Assembly: GCF_900091845.1 (NCBI RefSeq)
Contig: NZ_FMCI01000315.1
Span: 1-55,923, forward strand
Length of the DNA: 55,923 nucleotides
Origin: Streptomyces sp. SolWspMP-5a-2
GTDB lineage: Bacteria; Actinomycetota; Actinomycetes; Streptomycetales; Streptomycetaceae
Direction: 5' to 3'
Shown: positions 32,605-43,599 of the stretch, piece after piece
Position numbering within the stretch: the first letter of the stretch is position 1
Layout of the letters: each line of letters opens with the position of its first letter
Position numbers and translations under genes: made by a program
Notes under the pieces: model-generated
Database searches by the model: none
What the model was told of the DNA's origin: nothing
What the model saw: the letters and a program-made list of their open reading frames with translations, nothing else

Positions 32605-34215
32605 ATGACTAGTCAGACCACCATCGAGACCTCGGAGCCGGAGGACGGGGCCCCGGCGGCCACCCCGCCCGCCTCCGGGCTGCGCGGCCATCCCTGGTTC
32701 ACCCTCATAACCGTCGCCGTCGGGGTCATGATGGTGGCCCTCGACGGCACCATCGTGGCCATCGCCAACCCGGCCATCAAGGACGACCTGAAGGCCAGCT
32801 TCGCGGACGTCCAGTGGATCACCAACGGCTACTTCCTGGCCCTCGCCGTCGCCCTGATCACCGCGGGCAAGCTCGGTGACCGCTTCGGCCACCGGCAGAC
32901 GTTCCTCATCGGCGTGATCGGCTTCGCCGCCGCCTCCGGCGCCATCGGCCTCTCCGACAGCATCCCGCTGGTCGTCACCTTCCGCGTCTTCCAGGGCGTG
33001 TTCGGCGCGCTGCTGATGCCGGCCGCGCTCGGCCTGCTGCGCGCCACCTTCCCCGCCGAGCGGCTCAACACCGCGATCGGCATCTGGGGCATGGTCATCG
33101 GCGCCTCCACCGCGGGCGGCCCGATCCTCGGCGGTGTCCTCGTCGAGCACGTCAACTGGCAGTCGGTGTTCTTCATCAACGTGCCGGTCGGCCTCCTCGC
33201 CGTCCTGCTCGGCCTGGTCATCCTCGTCGACCACCGCGCCGAGAACGCCCCGCGCTCCTTCGACCTGCTGGGCATCGCCCTGCTCTCGGTCGCGATGTTC
33301 TGCCTGGTCTGGGCCCTGATCAAGGCGCCCGCCTGGGGCTGGGGCGCCGGCGGCACCTGGGCGTTCATCGCCGCCTCCGTGCTCTGCTTCGCGCTGTTCG
33401 CGTTCTGGGAGACGAAGGTCGCCGAGCCGCTGATCCCGCTCGGGCTGTTCCGCTCGGTGCCGCTGTCGGCGGGCGTGGTGCTGATGGTCCTGATGGCCAT
33501 CGCGTTCATGGGCGGCCTGTTCTTCGTGACGTTCTACCTCCAGAACGTGCACGGGATGAGTCCGATCGACGCCGGTCTGCACCTGCTGCCGCTCACCGGC
33601 ATGATGATCGTCGGCTCGCCGCTCGCCGCCTTCCTCATCGGCAAGCTCGGCCCGCGCGTCCCGCTGGCCGGGGGCATGGCGGCCACCGCGCTCGCCATGT
33701 ACGGCATGTCGACCCTGCGCACGGACACCGGCAGCGGCGCCATGTCGCTCTGGTTCGCGCTGCTCGGCCTCGGCCTCGCGCCCGTCATGGTCGGCGCCAC
33801 CGAGGTCATCGTGGGCAACGCGCCGATGGAGCTGTCCGGCGTGGCCGGCGGTCTCCAGCAGGCCGCGATGCAGATCGGCGGCAGCCTCGGCACCGCCGTC
33901 CTCGGCGCCGTGATGGTCTCCAAGGTGGACAGCGACCTCGCGGGCAACTGGAAGGACGCGGGTCTCCCGCCGCTCACCCCGGCCCAGCTCGACCAGGCGT
34001 CCGAGGCCGTGCAGGTCGGCGTGGCGCCGGTCTCCCCGGGGATGCCCGCGGCGATCGCCGCGAAGATCACCGATGTCGCGCACGACACCTTCATCTCCGG
34101 CATGAGCCTCGCCTCCCTGGTCGCCGCCGGGGTCGCGGTGGTGGCCGTCTTCGTCGCGCTGCTCACCAAGCGCGGCATCAACGCCGAGGCGGGCGCCGGG
34201 GTCGGCCACATCTGA
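32605..34215 (+). CDS. MFS drug exporter, DHA2 (EmrB/QacA) family
   Basis: 536 residues with about 14 membrane segments. Motif A LGDRFGHRQTFLIG follows helix 2. GTIVAIANPAIKDDL in helix 1 and GTAVLGAVMVSKVDSDL near the end are DHA2 marks. The QAAMQIGGSLG helix is typical of actinomycete proton-driven antibiotic exporters. Paired with TetR. The substrate is unknown. No Shine-Dalgarno; see promoter entry. Confidence 0.94.
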   Translation: MTSQTTIETSEPEDGAPAATPPASGLRGHPWFTLITVAVGVMMVALDGTIVAIANPAIKDDLKASFADVQWITNGYFLALAVALITAGKLGDRFGHRQTFLIGVIGFAAASGAIGLSDSIPLVVTFRVFQGVFGALLMPAALGLLRATFPAERLNTAIGIWGMVIGASTAGGPILGGVLVEHVNWQSVFFINVPVGLLAVLLGLVILVDHRAENAPRSFDLLGIALLSVAMFCLVWALIKAPAWGWGAGGTWAFIAASVLCFALFAFWETKVAEPLIPLGLFRSVPLSAGVVLMVLMAIAFMGGLFFVTFYLQNVHGMSPIDAGLHLLPLTGMMIVGSPLAAFLIGKLGPRVPLAGGMAATALAMYGMSTLRTDTGSGAMSLWFALLGLGLAPVMVGATEVIVGNAPMELSGVAGGLQQAAMQIGGSLGTAVLGAVMVSKVDSDLAGNWKDAGLPPLTPAQLDQASEAVQVGVAPVSPGMPAAIAAKITDVAHDTFISGMSLASLVAAGVAVVAVFVALLTKRGINAEAGAGVGHI

Positions 34216-34472
34216 CGCGGGGTCGGCGCGCGTCCCCAATCAGGGTGAAGCCGCCGACGATCACTCGCACCCGGCCCGCGCGGCACGTCACAGTGGGCCG
34301 GGCCCCGCTCCCGGCATGTTCCACCGGCACATGCGTCCGGTGCGCGGGGTGCCCGGCGCGGCGGCGCGCTGCCGGAGGGGGGCAGCGTGCCGCGGGCCGG
34401 GAATCCGCCGCAGGATCGGGGGCACCCGCATCCCACGAACCCGAACCGACCCCGGGGACTTGGGAGTTGACG
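34216..34472. other. Intergenic stretch without a recognisable gene
   Basis: 257 bases of G/C-rich sequence between the MFS gene and a small membrane protein gene. I see no coding pattern, RNA gene or clear terminator. GGGAG near its end is the ribosome site of the next gene. Confidence 0.5.
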
Positions 34473-34745
34473 ATGGCAGGCTATGGACACCGCACCCGCG
34501 GCCGAGGCCGCACCTGGCGCCGACCGCGCACCGGCGCGGGCCCCGACCGGGCGACCCTCGCGCTCATCGGCGTGATCTGCGCGGTCGCCGGACTCTTCGT
34601 GCTGGGCATCCTGCTCGGCCCCGTCGCGATCCTCTGCGGCTGGCTCGCGATGGGCCGCACCTGGGCCCGCTCCCGCCCGCTCCAGCCGATGATCGCCGTG
34701 ATCCTGGGCGCCGTCGACACGGTCCTGGCCCTGATCATGCTGTAG
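34473..34745 (+). CDS. Small two-helix membrane protein (DUF4190-like)
   Basis: 90 residues: an Arg-rich N-terminus (RGRGRTWRRPRTGAG), then two hydrophobic segments, LALIGVICAVAGLFVLGILLG and IAVILGAVDTVLALIML. The pattern and the connecting GWLAMGRTWARSRPL fit the small DUF4190-type proteins common in streptomycetes. GGGAG lies six bases before ATG. Function unknown. Confidence 0.7.
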   Translation: MAGYGHRTRGRGRTWRRPRTGAGPDRATLALIGVICAVAGLFVLGILLGPVAILCGWLAMGRTWARSRPLQPMIAVILGAVDTVLALIML

Positions 34746-34821
34746 ACGCACCTCACGGCCCCCGGGCCGGTCGCCGCCGGGCGGGCCGCGATCGCCGGAG
34801 GGCCCCCGGACGCGGACCGCG

Positions 34822-34965
34822 CCTGACCCGGCCCCGTGCCCTGACCCGGCCCCGTGCCCTGACCCGGGCCCGGGACCTGTCCCGTGGCCCTTGCCCGGTC
34901 CCGTGGCCCCTGCCCGGACCCGTGCCCCGACCCGGCGCATGATCCCGACCCGGACCCGGCGCACG
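34822..34965. repeat. Degenerate 18-bp tandem repeats (CCCGG-rich)
   Basis: Three near-exact 18-bp units starting at 34824, 34842 and 34860 (TGACCCGGCCCCGTGCCC type), followed by degenerate copies alternating CCCGTGGCCC and TGCCCGG to about 34965. They sit between two convergent genes, downstream of the potassium channel stop. Confidence 0.75.
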
Positions 34966-34978
34966 CCCGCGCCTCGGA

Positions 34979-35755
34979 TCATCCGGAAGCGGACCCGGGC
35001 CCCGGTCCGCCGCCGCGTTCCGACAGGGCGGCCACCTCCGCGCGCAGGGCCCGGACCTCCGCCGTGAGCGCCTCGATCGCCTCCGTGCGCCGCCGCTCCT
35101 CGTCGTCGTCCTTGTCGAAGCGGGCGATGAACCAGGCGGCGATGTTCGCCGTGACCACACCGAGCAGGGCGATCCCGGAGAGCATCAGCCCGACCGCGAT
35201 CATGCGGCCGAGGCCGGTCGTCGGCGCGTGGTCGCCGTACCCGACCGTCGTCATCGTGGTGAACGACCACCACACGGCGTCACCCAGGGTCCTGATGTTC
35301 CCGTGCGGCGCGTCCCGTTCCACCGAGAGCACGGCGAGCGAACCGAACATCAGCAGCCCGATCACCGACCCCGCGACGTACGTCGTCAGCCGGATCTGCG
35401 ACGCCATCCGGGCCCTGCGGCCCACCAGCAGCAGCGTCGACACCAGCCGCAGCAGCCGCAGCGGCTGGAGGAGCGGCAGCACCACCGCGCACAGGTCGGG
35501 CCAGTGGTCGCGCACGAAGGCCCGGCGCCGGGGCGCGAGCGCCAGCCGCACCAGATGGTCCGCCGCGAAGCAGGCCCACACCGTCCACTCCGCCGCCGTG
35601 CACACCGCGGTCAGCGGACGGCTCGCCGAACTGTCCACGATCGGGGCCGCGTAGGCGGCGGCGAAGGCCACCGCGAGCCCCAGCAGGGGCCGCTGGGTGA
35701 CGCGCTCCCAGCGGTCCGCCGCAGTCGGTGCCCCCCGCGCCCGCGGCTCTGTCAT
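34979..35755 (-). CDS. Potassium-selective ion channel (two-pore-helix/Kv-like)
   Basis: 258-residue membrane channel. The pore signature is TTMTTVGYGDHAPTT (Tyr at residue 173), between a pore helix WWSFTTM and the last membrane helix LGVVTANIAAWFIARF. Upstream there are about four hydrophobic segments with Arg-bearing LLQPLRLLRLVSTLLLVGRRAR, resembling a voltage-sensor S4. The C-terminus is a charged coiled coil (RRRTEAIEALTAEVRALRAEVAAL), a likely tetramerisation element, then a Gly/Ser tail. Family firm; voltage dependence inferred. Confidence 0.92.
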   Translation of the reverse strand: MTEPRARGAPTAADRWERVTQRPLLGLAVAFAAAYAAPIVDSSASRPLTAVCTAAEWTVWACFAADHLVRLALAPRRRAFVRDHWPDLCAVVLPLLQPLRLLRLVSTLLLVGRRARMASQIRLTTYVAGSVIGLLMFGSLAVLSVERDAPHGNIRTLGDAVWWSFTTMTTVGYGDHAPTTGLGRMIAVGLMLSGIALLGVVTANIAAWFIARFDKDDDEERRRTEAIEALTAEVRALRAEVAALSERGGGPGPGSASG

Positions 35756-35842
35756 AGCCGCATGGTAGGCGGCCGCGACCGGGCCGCCGGGGGCGCGGGG
35801 AACCGTGTGAGCGGCCTCCCGCGCCCCCGGCGGCGGCGCGCG

Positions 35843-38590
<2,748 letters not shown>

Positions 38591-39037
38591 GCTGTTCCTT
38601 ACCTGTCGGAGGGCTGCTGTGGGCTGTTCTGGCTTTCCCCGTTGCGCTGTCTGTCGGCACGCCGCGCGGCGTGCGTGTGCTCCTTCTGACCGCGGGTACC
38701 CGCGGCGTTCCCCATCGTGTACCTGGGAAGGTCAATCGTCATCTCTACTTAAAGGTAACCAAGCCCACTGACACTTCCGCAGGGTTCCCAAAGCGACAAA
38801 GCGGGCAGAAGGTTGTGGTGCGTGTCACCTCGGGCCGGGGCGGCATGCCGTAGGTTGCGGCGACACGGCCGGGAACGTCACCGTTTCGGCGGTCTGAACG
38901 GCCGGGTACTTGCGCGATCCGCCCCGCCCGTGTGGACTACGGCCAATGCTTCGCGCACGCGCGTGGCTGAGACTCCCCCGGGCCCAGGACGGGCCAGGGG
39001 GTACCCCCCGTACCGAAACATGATCAGGAGGCAACCC
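38591..39037. promoter_or_regulatory. aceE promoter/leader with two perfect palindromes
   Basis: 447-base divergent region. It holds two perfect palindromes within 50 bp: an 18-bp one (38657-38674, GCACGCCGC half-site) and a 16-bp one (38690-38705, CCGCGGGT half-site), 67-115 bases before aceE. They may be regulator sites or leader hairpins. An A+T-richer patch at 38740-38765 could hold the promoter. AGGAGG (39026-39031) is the ribosome site for the next gene. No other gene is seen. Confidence 0.55.
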
Positions 39038-39475
39038 GTGAGCGCGACCGCGGACCACGCGGAGGAGCGGACGAACCCTGCCGGCAGGCTGGGGTTCCAG
39101 CCCGAGCAGGTGGTCCAGGAGATCGGCTACGACGACGACGTAGACCAGGAACTCCGCGAGGCCATTGAGGAAGTCATCGGCAGCGACCTGGTGGACGAGG
39201 ACTACGACGACGTCGCCGATGCCGTGGTGCTGTGGTTCCGCGACGACGACGGTGACCTCACCGACGTGCTGGTCGACGCCATCACGTACATCGAGGAGGG
39301 CGGCTCCATCCTGCTGCTCACGCCGAAGACCGGCCGTGACGGCTACGTCGAGCCCAGCGACATCTCCGAAGCCGCGACGACGGCCGGCCTGTCAGCCGCC
39401 AAGAGCGTCAGCGTCGGCAAGGACTGGAGTGGCAGCCGGCTGGTGACGCCGAAGGGGGCCAAGACCAAGCGCTGA
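39038..39475 (+). CDS. DUF3052 family protein
   Basis: 145-residue acidic protein; GTG start chosen for AGGAGG six bases upstream. The family core is AGRLGFQPEQVVQEIGYDDDVDQ, DDVADAVVLWFRDDDGDLTD and the C-terminal DWSGSRLVTPKGAKTKR with a basic end. Restricted to actinobacteria, and reported near aceE in streptomycetes. Sequence gives no catalytic clue; a small regulatory or metabolite-binding protein is possible (inference). Confidence 0.88.
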   Translation: MSATADHAEERTNPAGRLGFQPEQVVQEIGYDDDVDQELREAIEEVIGSDLVDEDYDDVADAVVLWFRDDDGDLTDVLVDAITYIEEGGSILLLTPKTGRDGYVEPSDISEAATTAGLSAAKSVSVGKDWSGSRLVTPKGAKTKR

Positions 39476-39588
39476 CCTCCCCGGCACCCCGGGCGGGTCG
39501 GCGCGTCCGGCCCGTCCGACGGTCCCCGGTGCGCGCTGCGTAGGGTGGTCCCACCACCCGAACAGCCTCACCGAAGGGACGTACGGCC

Positions 39589-40047
39589 ATGGCGATCCAG
39601 GTCGGCGACAAGGCCCCCGACTTCGAGCTCAAGGACAACCACGGCGCGACCGTGCGCCTGTCCGACTTCCGGGGCGAGAAGAACGTCGTACTGCTGTTCT
39701 ATCCGTTCGCCTTCACCGGTGTGTGCACCGGGGAGCTGTGCGAGCTGCGTGACAACCTGCCGCAGTTCGCCGACCGCGACACCCGGCTGCTCGCCGTCTC
39801 CAACGACTCCATCCACACCCTGCGCGTCTTCGGCGAGCAGGAGGGTCTTGAGTACCCGCTGCTCAGCGACTTCTGGCCGCACGGCGAGGTCTCCCGCGCC
39901 TACGGCGTCTTCGCCGAGGACAAGGGCTGCGCGGTGCGCGGCACCTTCGTCATCGACAAGGAGGGCACCGTGCGCTGGACCGTCGTCAACGCCCTGCCGG
40001 ACGCGCGCGACCTCAACGAGTACGTGAAGGCGCTCGACACCCTGTGA
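39589..40047 (+). CDS. Peroxiredoxin (AhpE-like)
   Basis: 152-residue thiol peroxidase reducing H2O2 and organic peroxides. The peroxidatic C46 lies in AFTGVCTGELCELRDN, with a second C51 close by. The conserved Pro/Thr and catalytic Arg region (ISVSNDSI-like LLAVSNDSIHTLRVF, later GTFVIDKEGTVRW) is normal. Length and single N-terminal active site fit the AhpE/Prx group. AAGGGA precedes the ATG. It lies directly before the Ter cluster and probably cooperates in oxidative stress (inference). Confidence 0.94.
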   Translation: MAIQVGDKAPDFELKDNHGATVRLSDFRGEKNVVLLFYPFAFTGVCTGELCELRDNLPQFADRDTRLLAVSNDSIHTLRVFGEQEGLEYPLLSDFWPHGEVSRAYGVFAEDKGCAVRGTFVIDKEGTVRWTVVNALPDARDLNEYVKALDTL

Positions 40048-40088
40048 TTCTTCGGTTCCAGGGCATGCGAGGTTCGGGAACCCGTCAC

Positions 40089-40109
40089 TAGGATCGGATC
40101 GTTGATCCG
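40089..40109 (+). promoter_or_regulatory. Promoter element and dyad upstream of first terD
   Basis: TAGGAT (40089-40094) is a good -10; the -35 is weak. Immediately downstream is a perfect 6-bp dyad CGGATC-GTT-GATCCG (40095-40109), well placed for an operator over the start of transcription. The leader is then about 55 bases to the GTG at 40160. Confidence 0.5.
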
Positions 40110-40159
40110 ACGACAGACGCACAACGGGGCACACCGCCCCTGATACCAAGGGAGGACTC

Positions 40160-40735
40160 GTGGGAGTCAGCCTCAGCAAGGGCGGCAACGTATCGCTGAC
40201 CAAGGAGGCCCCGGGCCTGACCGCGGTCATCGTCGGTCTGGGGTGGGACGTCCGTACCACGACCGGCACCGACTTCGACCTGGACGCCAGCGCCCTGCTG
40301 CTGAACAACGCGGGCAAGGTCCAGAGCGACGCCAACTTCGTCTTCTTCAACAACCTCAAGAGCCCGGACGGCTCCGTCGAGCACACCGGCGACAACACCA
40401 CCGGTGAGGGCGAGGGCGACGACGAGGCGATCAAGGTCAACCTGGCCGCGGTCCCCGCGGACGTCGACAAGATCGTCTTCCCGGTCTCGATCTACGACGC
40501 CGAGAACCGCCAGCAGTCCTTCGGCCAGGTGCGCAACGCGTTCATCCGCGTGGTGAACCAGTCGGGCAACACCGAGATCGCCCGCTACGACCTCTCCGAG
40601 GACGCCTCCACGGAGACCGCGATGGTCTTCGGCGAGCTGTACCGCAACGGCGCCGAGTGGAAGTTCCGCGCCATCGGCCAGGGCTACGCCTCCGGTCTGC
40701 GCGGCATCGCGCAGGACTTCGGCGTGAACGTCTGA
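40160..40735 (+). CDS. terD: TerD-family calcium-binding stress protein (copy 1)
   Basis: 191-residue cytosolic TerD protein. N-terminal VSLSKGGNVSLTKEAPG, then DFDLDASALLLNNAGKV and the Ca-binding loop HTGDNTTGEGEGDDEAI, and C-terminal GELYRNGAEWKFRAIGQGY. All acidic ligands of calcium-binding TerD proteins are present. Such proteins contribute to tellurite, phage and stress resistance and, in Streptomyces, to normal differentiation. GTG start with GGAGG upstream. Followed by an intergenic stem-loop then a second terD. Confidence 0.96.
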   Translation: MGVSLSKGGNVSLTKEAPGLTAVIVGLGWDVRTTTGTDFDLDASALLLNNAGKVQSDANFVFFNNLKSPDGSVEHTGDNTTGEGEGDDEAIKVNLAAVPADVDKIVFPVSIYDAENRQQSFGQVRNAFIRVVNQSGNTEIARYDLSEDASTETAMVFGELYRNGAEWKFRAIGQGYASGLRGIAQDFGVNV

Positions 40736-40763
40736 GCCGGTCCGCCTCGGCGACACGGCTCCT

Positions 40764-40798
40764 CCCCGGCGCCGCGCACACCGTGCGCGGCGCCGGGG
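40764..40798 (+). terminator. 16-bp stem-loop between the two terD genes
   Basis: Perfect 16-bp stem (40764-40779 with 40783-40798) and a 3-base loop, 28 bases after the first terD stop and 45 before the second start. It would end or throttle transcription after copy 1, or stabilise its mRNA. Confidence 0.75.
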
Positions 40799-40842
40799 AC
40801 GCAGCACTTTCAGAGAAGCACCATTCGGGGAGGGAAAGCATC

Positions 40843-41418
40843 ATGGGCGTCACACTCGCCAAGGGGGGAAACGTCTCCCTGTCCAAGGCCGCACCCAACC
40901 TCACGCAGGTCATGGTCGGCCTCGGCTGGGACGCGCGCTCCACCACGGGGGCCCCGTTCGACCTCGACGCCAGCGCGCTGCTGTGCAACAGCGGGCGGGT
41001 GCTGGGCGACGAGTGGTTCGTCTTCTACAACCAGCTCAAGAGCCCCGACGGCTCGGTCGAGCACACCGGCGACAACCTCACCGGTGAGGGCGAGGGCGAC
41101 GACGAGTCGATCCTGGTCGACCTCTCCAAGGTGCCCGCCCAGTGCGACAAGATCGTCTTCCCGGTCTCCATCCACGACGCCGACAACCGCGGCCAGACCT
41201 TCGGACAGGTCAGCAACGCCTTCATCCGCGTCGTCGACCAGGCCGACGGGATGGAGCTGGCCCGCTACGACCTGAGCGAGGACGCCTCGTCGGAGACGGC
41301 CATGATCTTCGGCGAGCTCTACCGTCACCAGGGGGAGTGGAAGTTCCGCGCCGTCGGCCAGGGGTACGCATCGGGCCTGCGGGGCATCGCGCTCGATTTC
41401 GGGGTCAACGTCTCCTAG
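40843..41418 (+). CDS. terD: TerD-family calcium-binding stress protein (copy 2)
   Basis: 191 residues, closely similar to the preceding gene over the full length: GVTLAKGGNVSLSKAAPN, PFDLDASALLCNSGRVLGDEW, and the Ca loop HTGDNLTGEGEGDDESI all retain the acidic ligands. GGGAGGGA precedes ATG. The close relationship indicates tandem duplication. The two copies probably differ in regulation because a strong hairpin separates them. A cysteine replaces asparagine in the ALLCNSG loop. Confidence 0.96.
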   Translation: MGVTLAKGGNVSLSKAAPNLTQVMVGLGWDARSTTGAPFDLDASALLCNSGRVLGDEWFVFYNQLKSPDGSVEHTGDNLTGEGEGDDESILVDLSKVPAQCDKIVFPVSIHDADNRGQTFGQVSNAFIRVVDQADGMELARYDLSEDASSETAMIFGELYRHQGEWKFRAVGQGYASGLRGIALDFGVNVS

Positions 41419-41465
41419 CGCCCCCTCCGGGTATGAGCTGCTTTACCGTCTTTGACCTGCGTCTT

Positions 41466-41499
41466 CTCCGGCCGGAAACCCCTCCTGGTCCGGCCGGAG
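41466..41499 (+). terminator. Stem-loop after second terD
   Basis: CTCCGGCCGGA (41466-41476) pairs with TCCGGCCGGAG (41489-41499), 11 bp with a 12-base loop, between terD and the DUF475 gene. Confidence 0.6.
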
Positions 41500-41584
41500 G
41501 GCCAAGCCCTAGACTTCGTGGTCAACAGTAAGTAAAGACGAGTGCGGCGCGGGGGAGACCCGTACCTAGAGGATTGGGTAGCCA

Positions 41585-42733
41585 GTGCTTCTGAAAACCT
41601 TCGGCTGGTCGTTCGCGGTGACCGCGCTCGGCCTGGTCGCTGCGGTCTTCTACGGGGGGTGGGAGGCCTTCGGCATCGTGGCGATCCTCTCCGTCCTGGA
41701 GATCTCGCTGTCGTTCGACAACGCGGTGGTCAACGCCGGAATCCTGAAGAAGATGAACGCCTTCTGGCAGAAGATCTTCCTCACCGTCGGCGTCCTCATC
41801 GCCGTCTTCGGCATGCGCCTGGTCTTCCCGGTCGTGATCGTCGCGGTCACCGCCAAGATGGGCCCCATCGAGGCCGTCGACCTCGCGCTCAACAACAAGG
41901 ACCAGTACCAGCAGCTCGTCACCGACGCCCACCCGGCGATCGCCGCGTTCGGTGGCATGTTCCTGCTGATGATCTTCCTCGACTTCATCTTCGAGGAGCG
42001 GGACATCCAGTGGCTGCGCTGGATCGAGCGGCCGCTCGCCAAGCTCGGCAAGGTCGACATGCTGTCGGTCTGCATCGCGCTGGCCGTCCTGCTGATCTCC
42101 GCGTTCACCTTCGCCACCCACGCCCACCAGCACGGCGGCGCCCACGTCGACAAGGCGCAGACGGTCCTGATCGCCGGGATCGCCGGTCTGATCACGTACA
42201 TGGTCGTCGGCGGCCTCTCCGGCTACTTCGAGGAGAAGCTGGAGGAGGACGAGGAACGCGAGCAGGAGGAGGAAGAGGAGGCCAGGCGCACCGGCAAGAA
42301 GCGCTCGGCCGTGGCGCTGGCGGGCAAGGCCGCCTTCTTCATGTTCCTCTACCTGGAGGTCCTGGACGCGTCGTTCTCCTTCGACGGCGTGATCGGCGCC
42401 TTCGCGATCACGAACGACATCGTCCTGATGGCGCTCGGCCTCGGCATCGGCGCGATGTACGTCCGTTCCCTGACGGTCTACCTGGTCCGCCAGGGCACCC
42501 TGGACGACTACGTCTACCTGGAGCACGGCGCGCACTACGCGATCGGCGCCCTCGCCGTGATCCTCATGGTGACCATCCAGTTCCAGATCAACGAGGTCAT
42601 CACCGGCCTGGTCGGTGTCGTCCTGATCGGCTGGTCCTTCTGGTCGTCCGTGCTGCGCAACCGCAGGCTCGCGGCCGAAGAGGGAGACACGCCCGGCTCC
42701 GACGAGAAGACTGAGGTCTCCTCCGGGGTGTGA
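41585..42733 (+). CDS. TerC-like integral membrane protein (DUF475)
   Basis: 382-residue protein with about nine membrane segments. LEISLSFDNAVVNAGILKKM and its counterpart EVLDASFSFDGVIGAFAITND carry the paired acidic/Asn residues of the TerC superfamily, probably metal-ion transport sites. The large central loop holds a run of Glu/Asp (EEKLEEDEEREQEEEEE) and His-rich HAHQHGGAH, suggestive of cation binding. GTG start at 41585. TerC partners TerD proteins in a membrane-linked complex in the Ter model (established proposal); which ion is moved is unknown. Confidence 0.92.
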   Translation: MLLKTFGWSFAVTALGLVAAVFYGGWEAFGIVAILSVLEISLSFDNAVVNAGILKKMNAFWQKIFLTVGVLIAVFGMRLVFPVVIVAVTAKMGPIEAVDLALNNKDQYQQLVTDAHPAIAAFGGMFLLMIFLDFIFEERDIQWLRWIERPLAKLGKVDMLSVCIALAVLLISAFTFATHAHQHGGAHVDKAQTVLIAGIAGLITYMVVGGLSGYFEEKLEEDEEREQEEEEEARRTGKKRSAVALAGKAAFFMFLYLEVLDASFSFDGVIGAFAITNDIVLMALGLGIGAMYVRSLTVYLVRQGTLDDYVYLEHGAHYAIGALAVILMVTIQFQINEVITGLVGVVLIGWSFWSSVLRNRRLAAEEGDTPGSDEKTEVSSGV

Positions 42734-42760
42734 CACCCCCCGGCGTGAGGAACGCTCTGT

Positions 42761-42790
42761 GCGGGGCGGCCGGTCCTCCGGCCGCCCCGC
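42761..42790 (+). terminator. Factor-independent terminator after the TerC-like gene
   Basis: Perfect 13-bp stem (42761-42773 with 42778-42790), 4-base loop, followed by a T-richer stretch (TGGTCTTTCTG), so closer to a classic terminator than most in the window. Confidence 0.85.
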
Positions 42791-42829
42791 CTGGTCTTTC
42801 TGTGCATTCGGGTGACTGTGGGGGCGGGA

Positions 42830-43570
42830 ATGGGCTTCTTGGACGGCATCTGGCGGGGCCGCGAGACCGAGTTCGACTCGGGCAGCGCCGCCAGCAACGC
42901 GATCGAGCTGACCAAACGGCACCACCAGGTGTCCCTGAACAAGCAGGGGGCCGCCACCGGCAACCTCCGGGTCAACCTCACCTGGCGGATGCGGACCTCC
43001 GACTTCGGGACCATGCCGCGCGAGAGCCTGCTGCGCCACCCCTTCAAGGCGCTGAAGCCGCCGGAGGTCGTCGGGCACAGCCAGAGCATGGTCAACGTCG
43101 ACCTCGACCTCGGCTGCCTCTACGAGCTCCAGGACGGCACCCGCGGCGTCGTGCAGCCGCTCGGCAACTACCTCGGCGACGTCAACGAACCGCCCTACGT
43201 GAAGCTCAGCGGCGACGACCGGTTCGGCTCCGCGTCCGGCGAGACGATGTACATCAACCTCGACCACCGCGACGCCATCAAGCGGCTGCTGGTCTTCGTC
43301 TACATCTACGACCAGACCCCGGCCTTCGACCGCACCCACGCGATCGTCACCCTGTACCCGAGCAACGGACCCCGCATCGAGATCGGCCTCGACGAACGCC
43401 ATCCGCAGGCCCGCTCCTGCGCGGTGGTGCTCATCGAGAACGTCAAGGGCGAACTGCTCGTCCGCCGCGAGGTGCGCTTCGTCTACGGCTTCCAGGCCGA
43501 GCTGGACCGCCTCTACGGCTGGGGCCTGCAGTGGGGCCGCGGCTACAAGAGCAAGTCGGAGAAGGCCTGA
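42830..43570 (+). CDS. TerA-like tellurium-resistance protein
   Basis: 246-residue cytosolic protein of the TerA group, distantly related to TerD. Core segments are QVSLNKQGAATGNLRVNLTW, VDLDLGCLYELQDGTRGVVQPLG, PPYVKLSGDDRFGSASGET and AIVTLYPSNGPRIEIGLDE. The DxDxGCLYEL motif replaces the TerD DLDASALL. A hydrophilic N-terminal extension MGFLDGIWRGRETEFDSGS is family-specific. The ATG 42830 is preferred; GTG 42812 and 42818 are alternatives. It is after a strong terminator, so likely has its own promoter. Converges on the divergent TerD gene. Confidence 0.85.
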   Translation: MGFLDGIWRGRETEFDSGSAASNAIELTKRHHQVSLNKQGAATGNLRVNLTWRMRTSDFGTMPRESLLRHPFKALKPPEVVGHSQSMVNVDLDLGCLYELQDGTRGVVQPLGNYLGDVNEPPYVKLSGDDRFGSASGETMYINLDHRDAIKRLLVFVYIYDQTPAFDRTHAIVTLYPSNGPRIEIGLDERHPQARSCAVVLIENVKGELLVRREVRFVYGFQAELDRLYGWGLQWGRGYKSKSEKA

Positions 43571-43599
43571 CCAGGTCCCCGGGAGGGTTCCGCACCGCC

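Noticed and set aside
34822..34965. CRISPR array
   Set aside because: Units are contiguous 18-bp tandem copies without spacers, and no cas genes are present.
33534..35273. Long minus-strand frame rich in GPGSGHGAG repeats
   Set aside because: It spans antisense MFS sequence, an intergenic repeat and part of the channel gene in the wrong frame; the apparent repeats only mirror the 18-bp DNA repeats.
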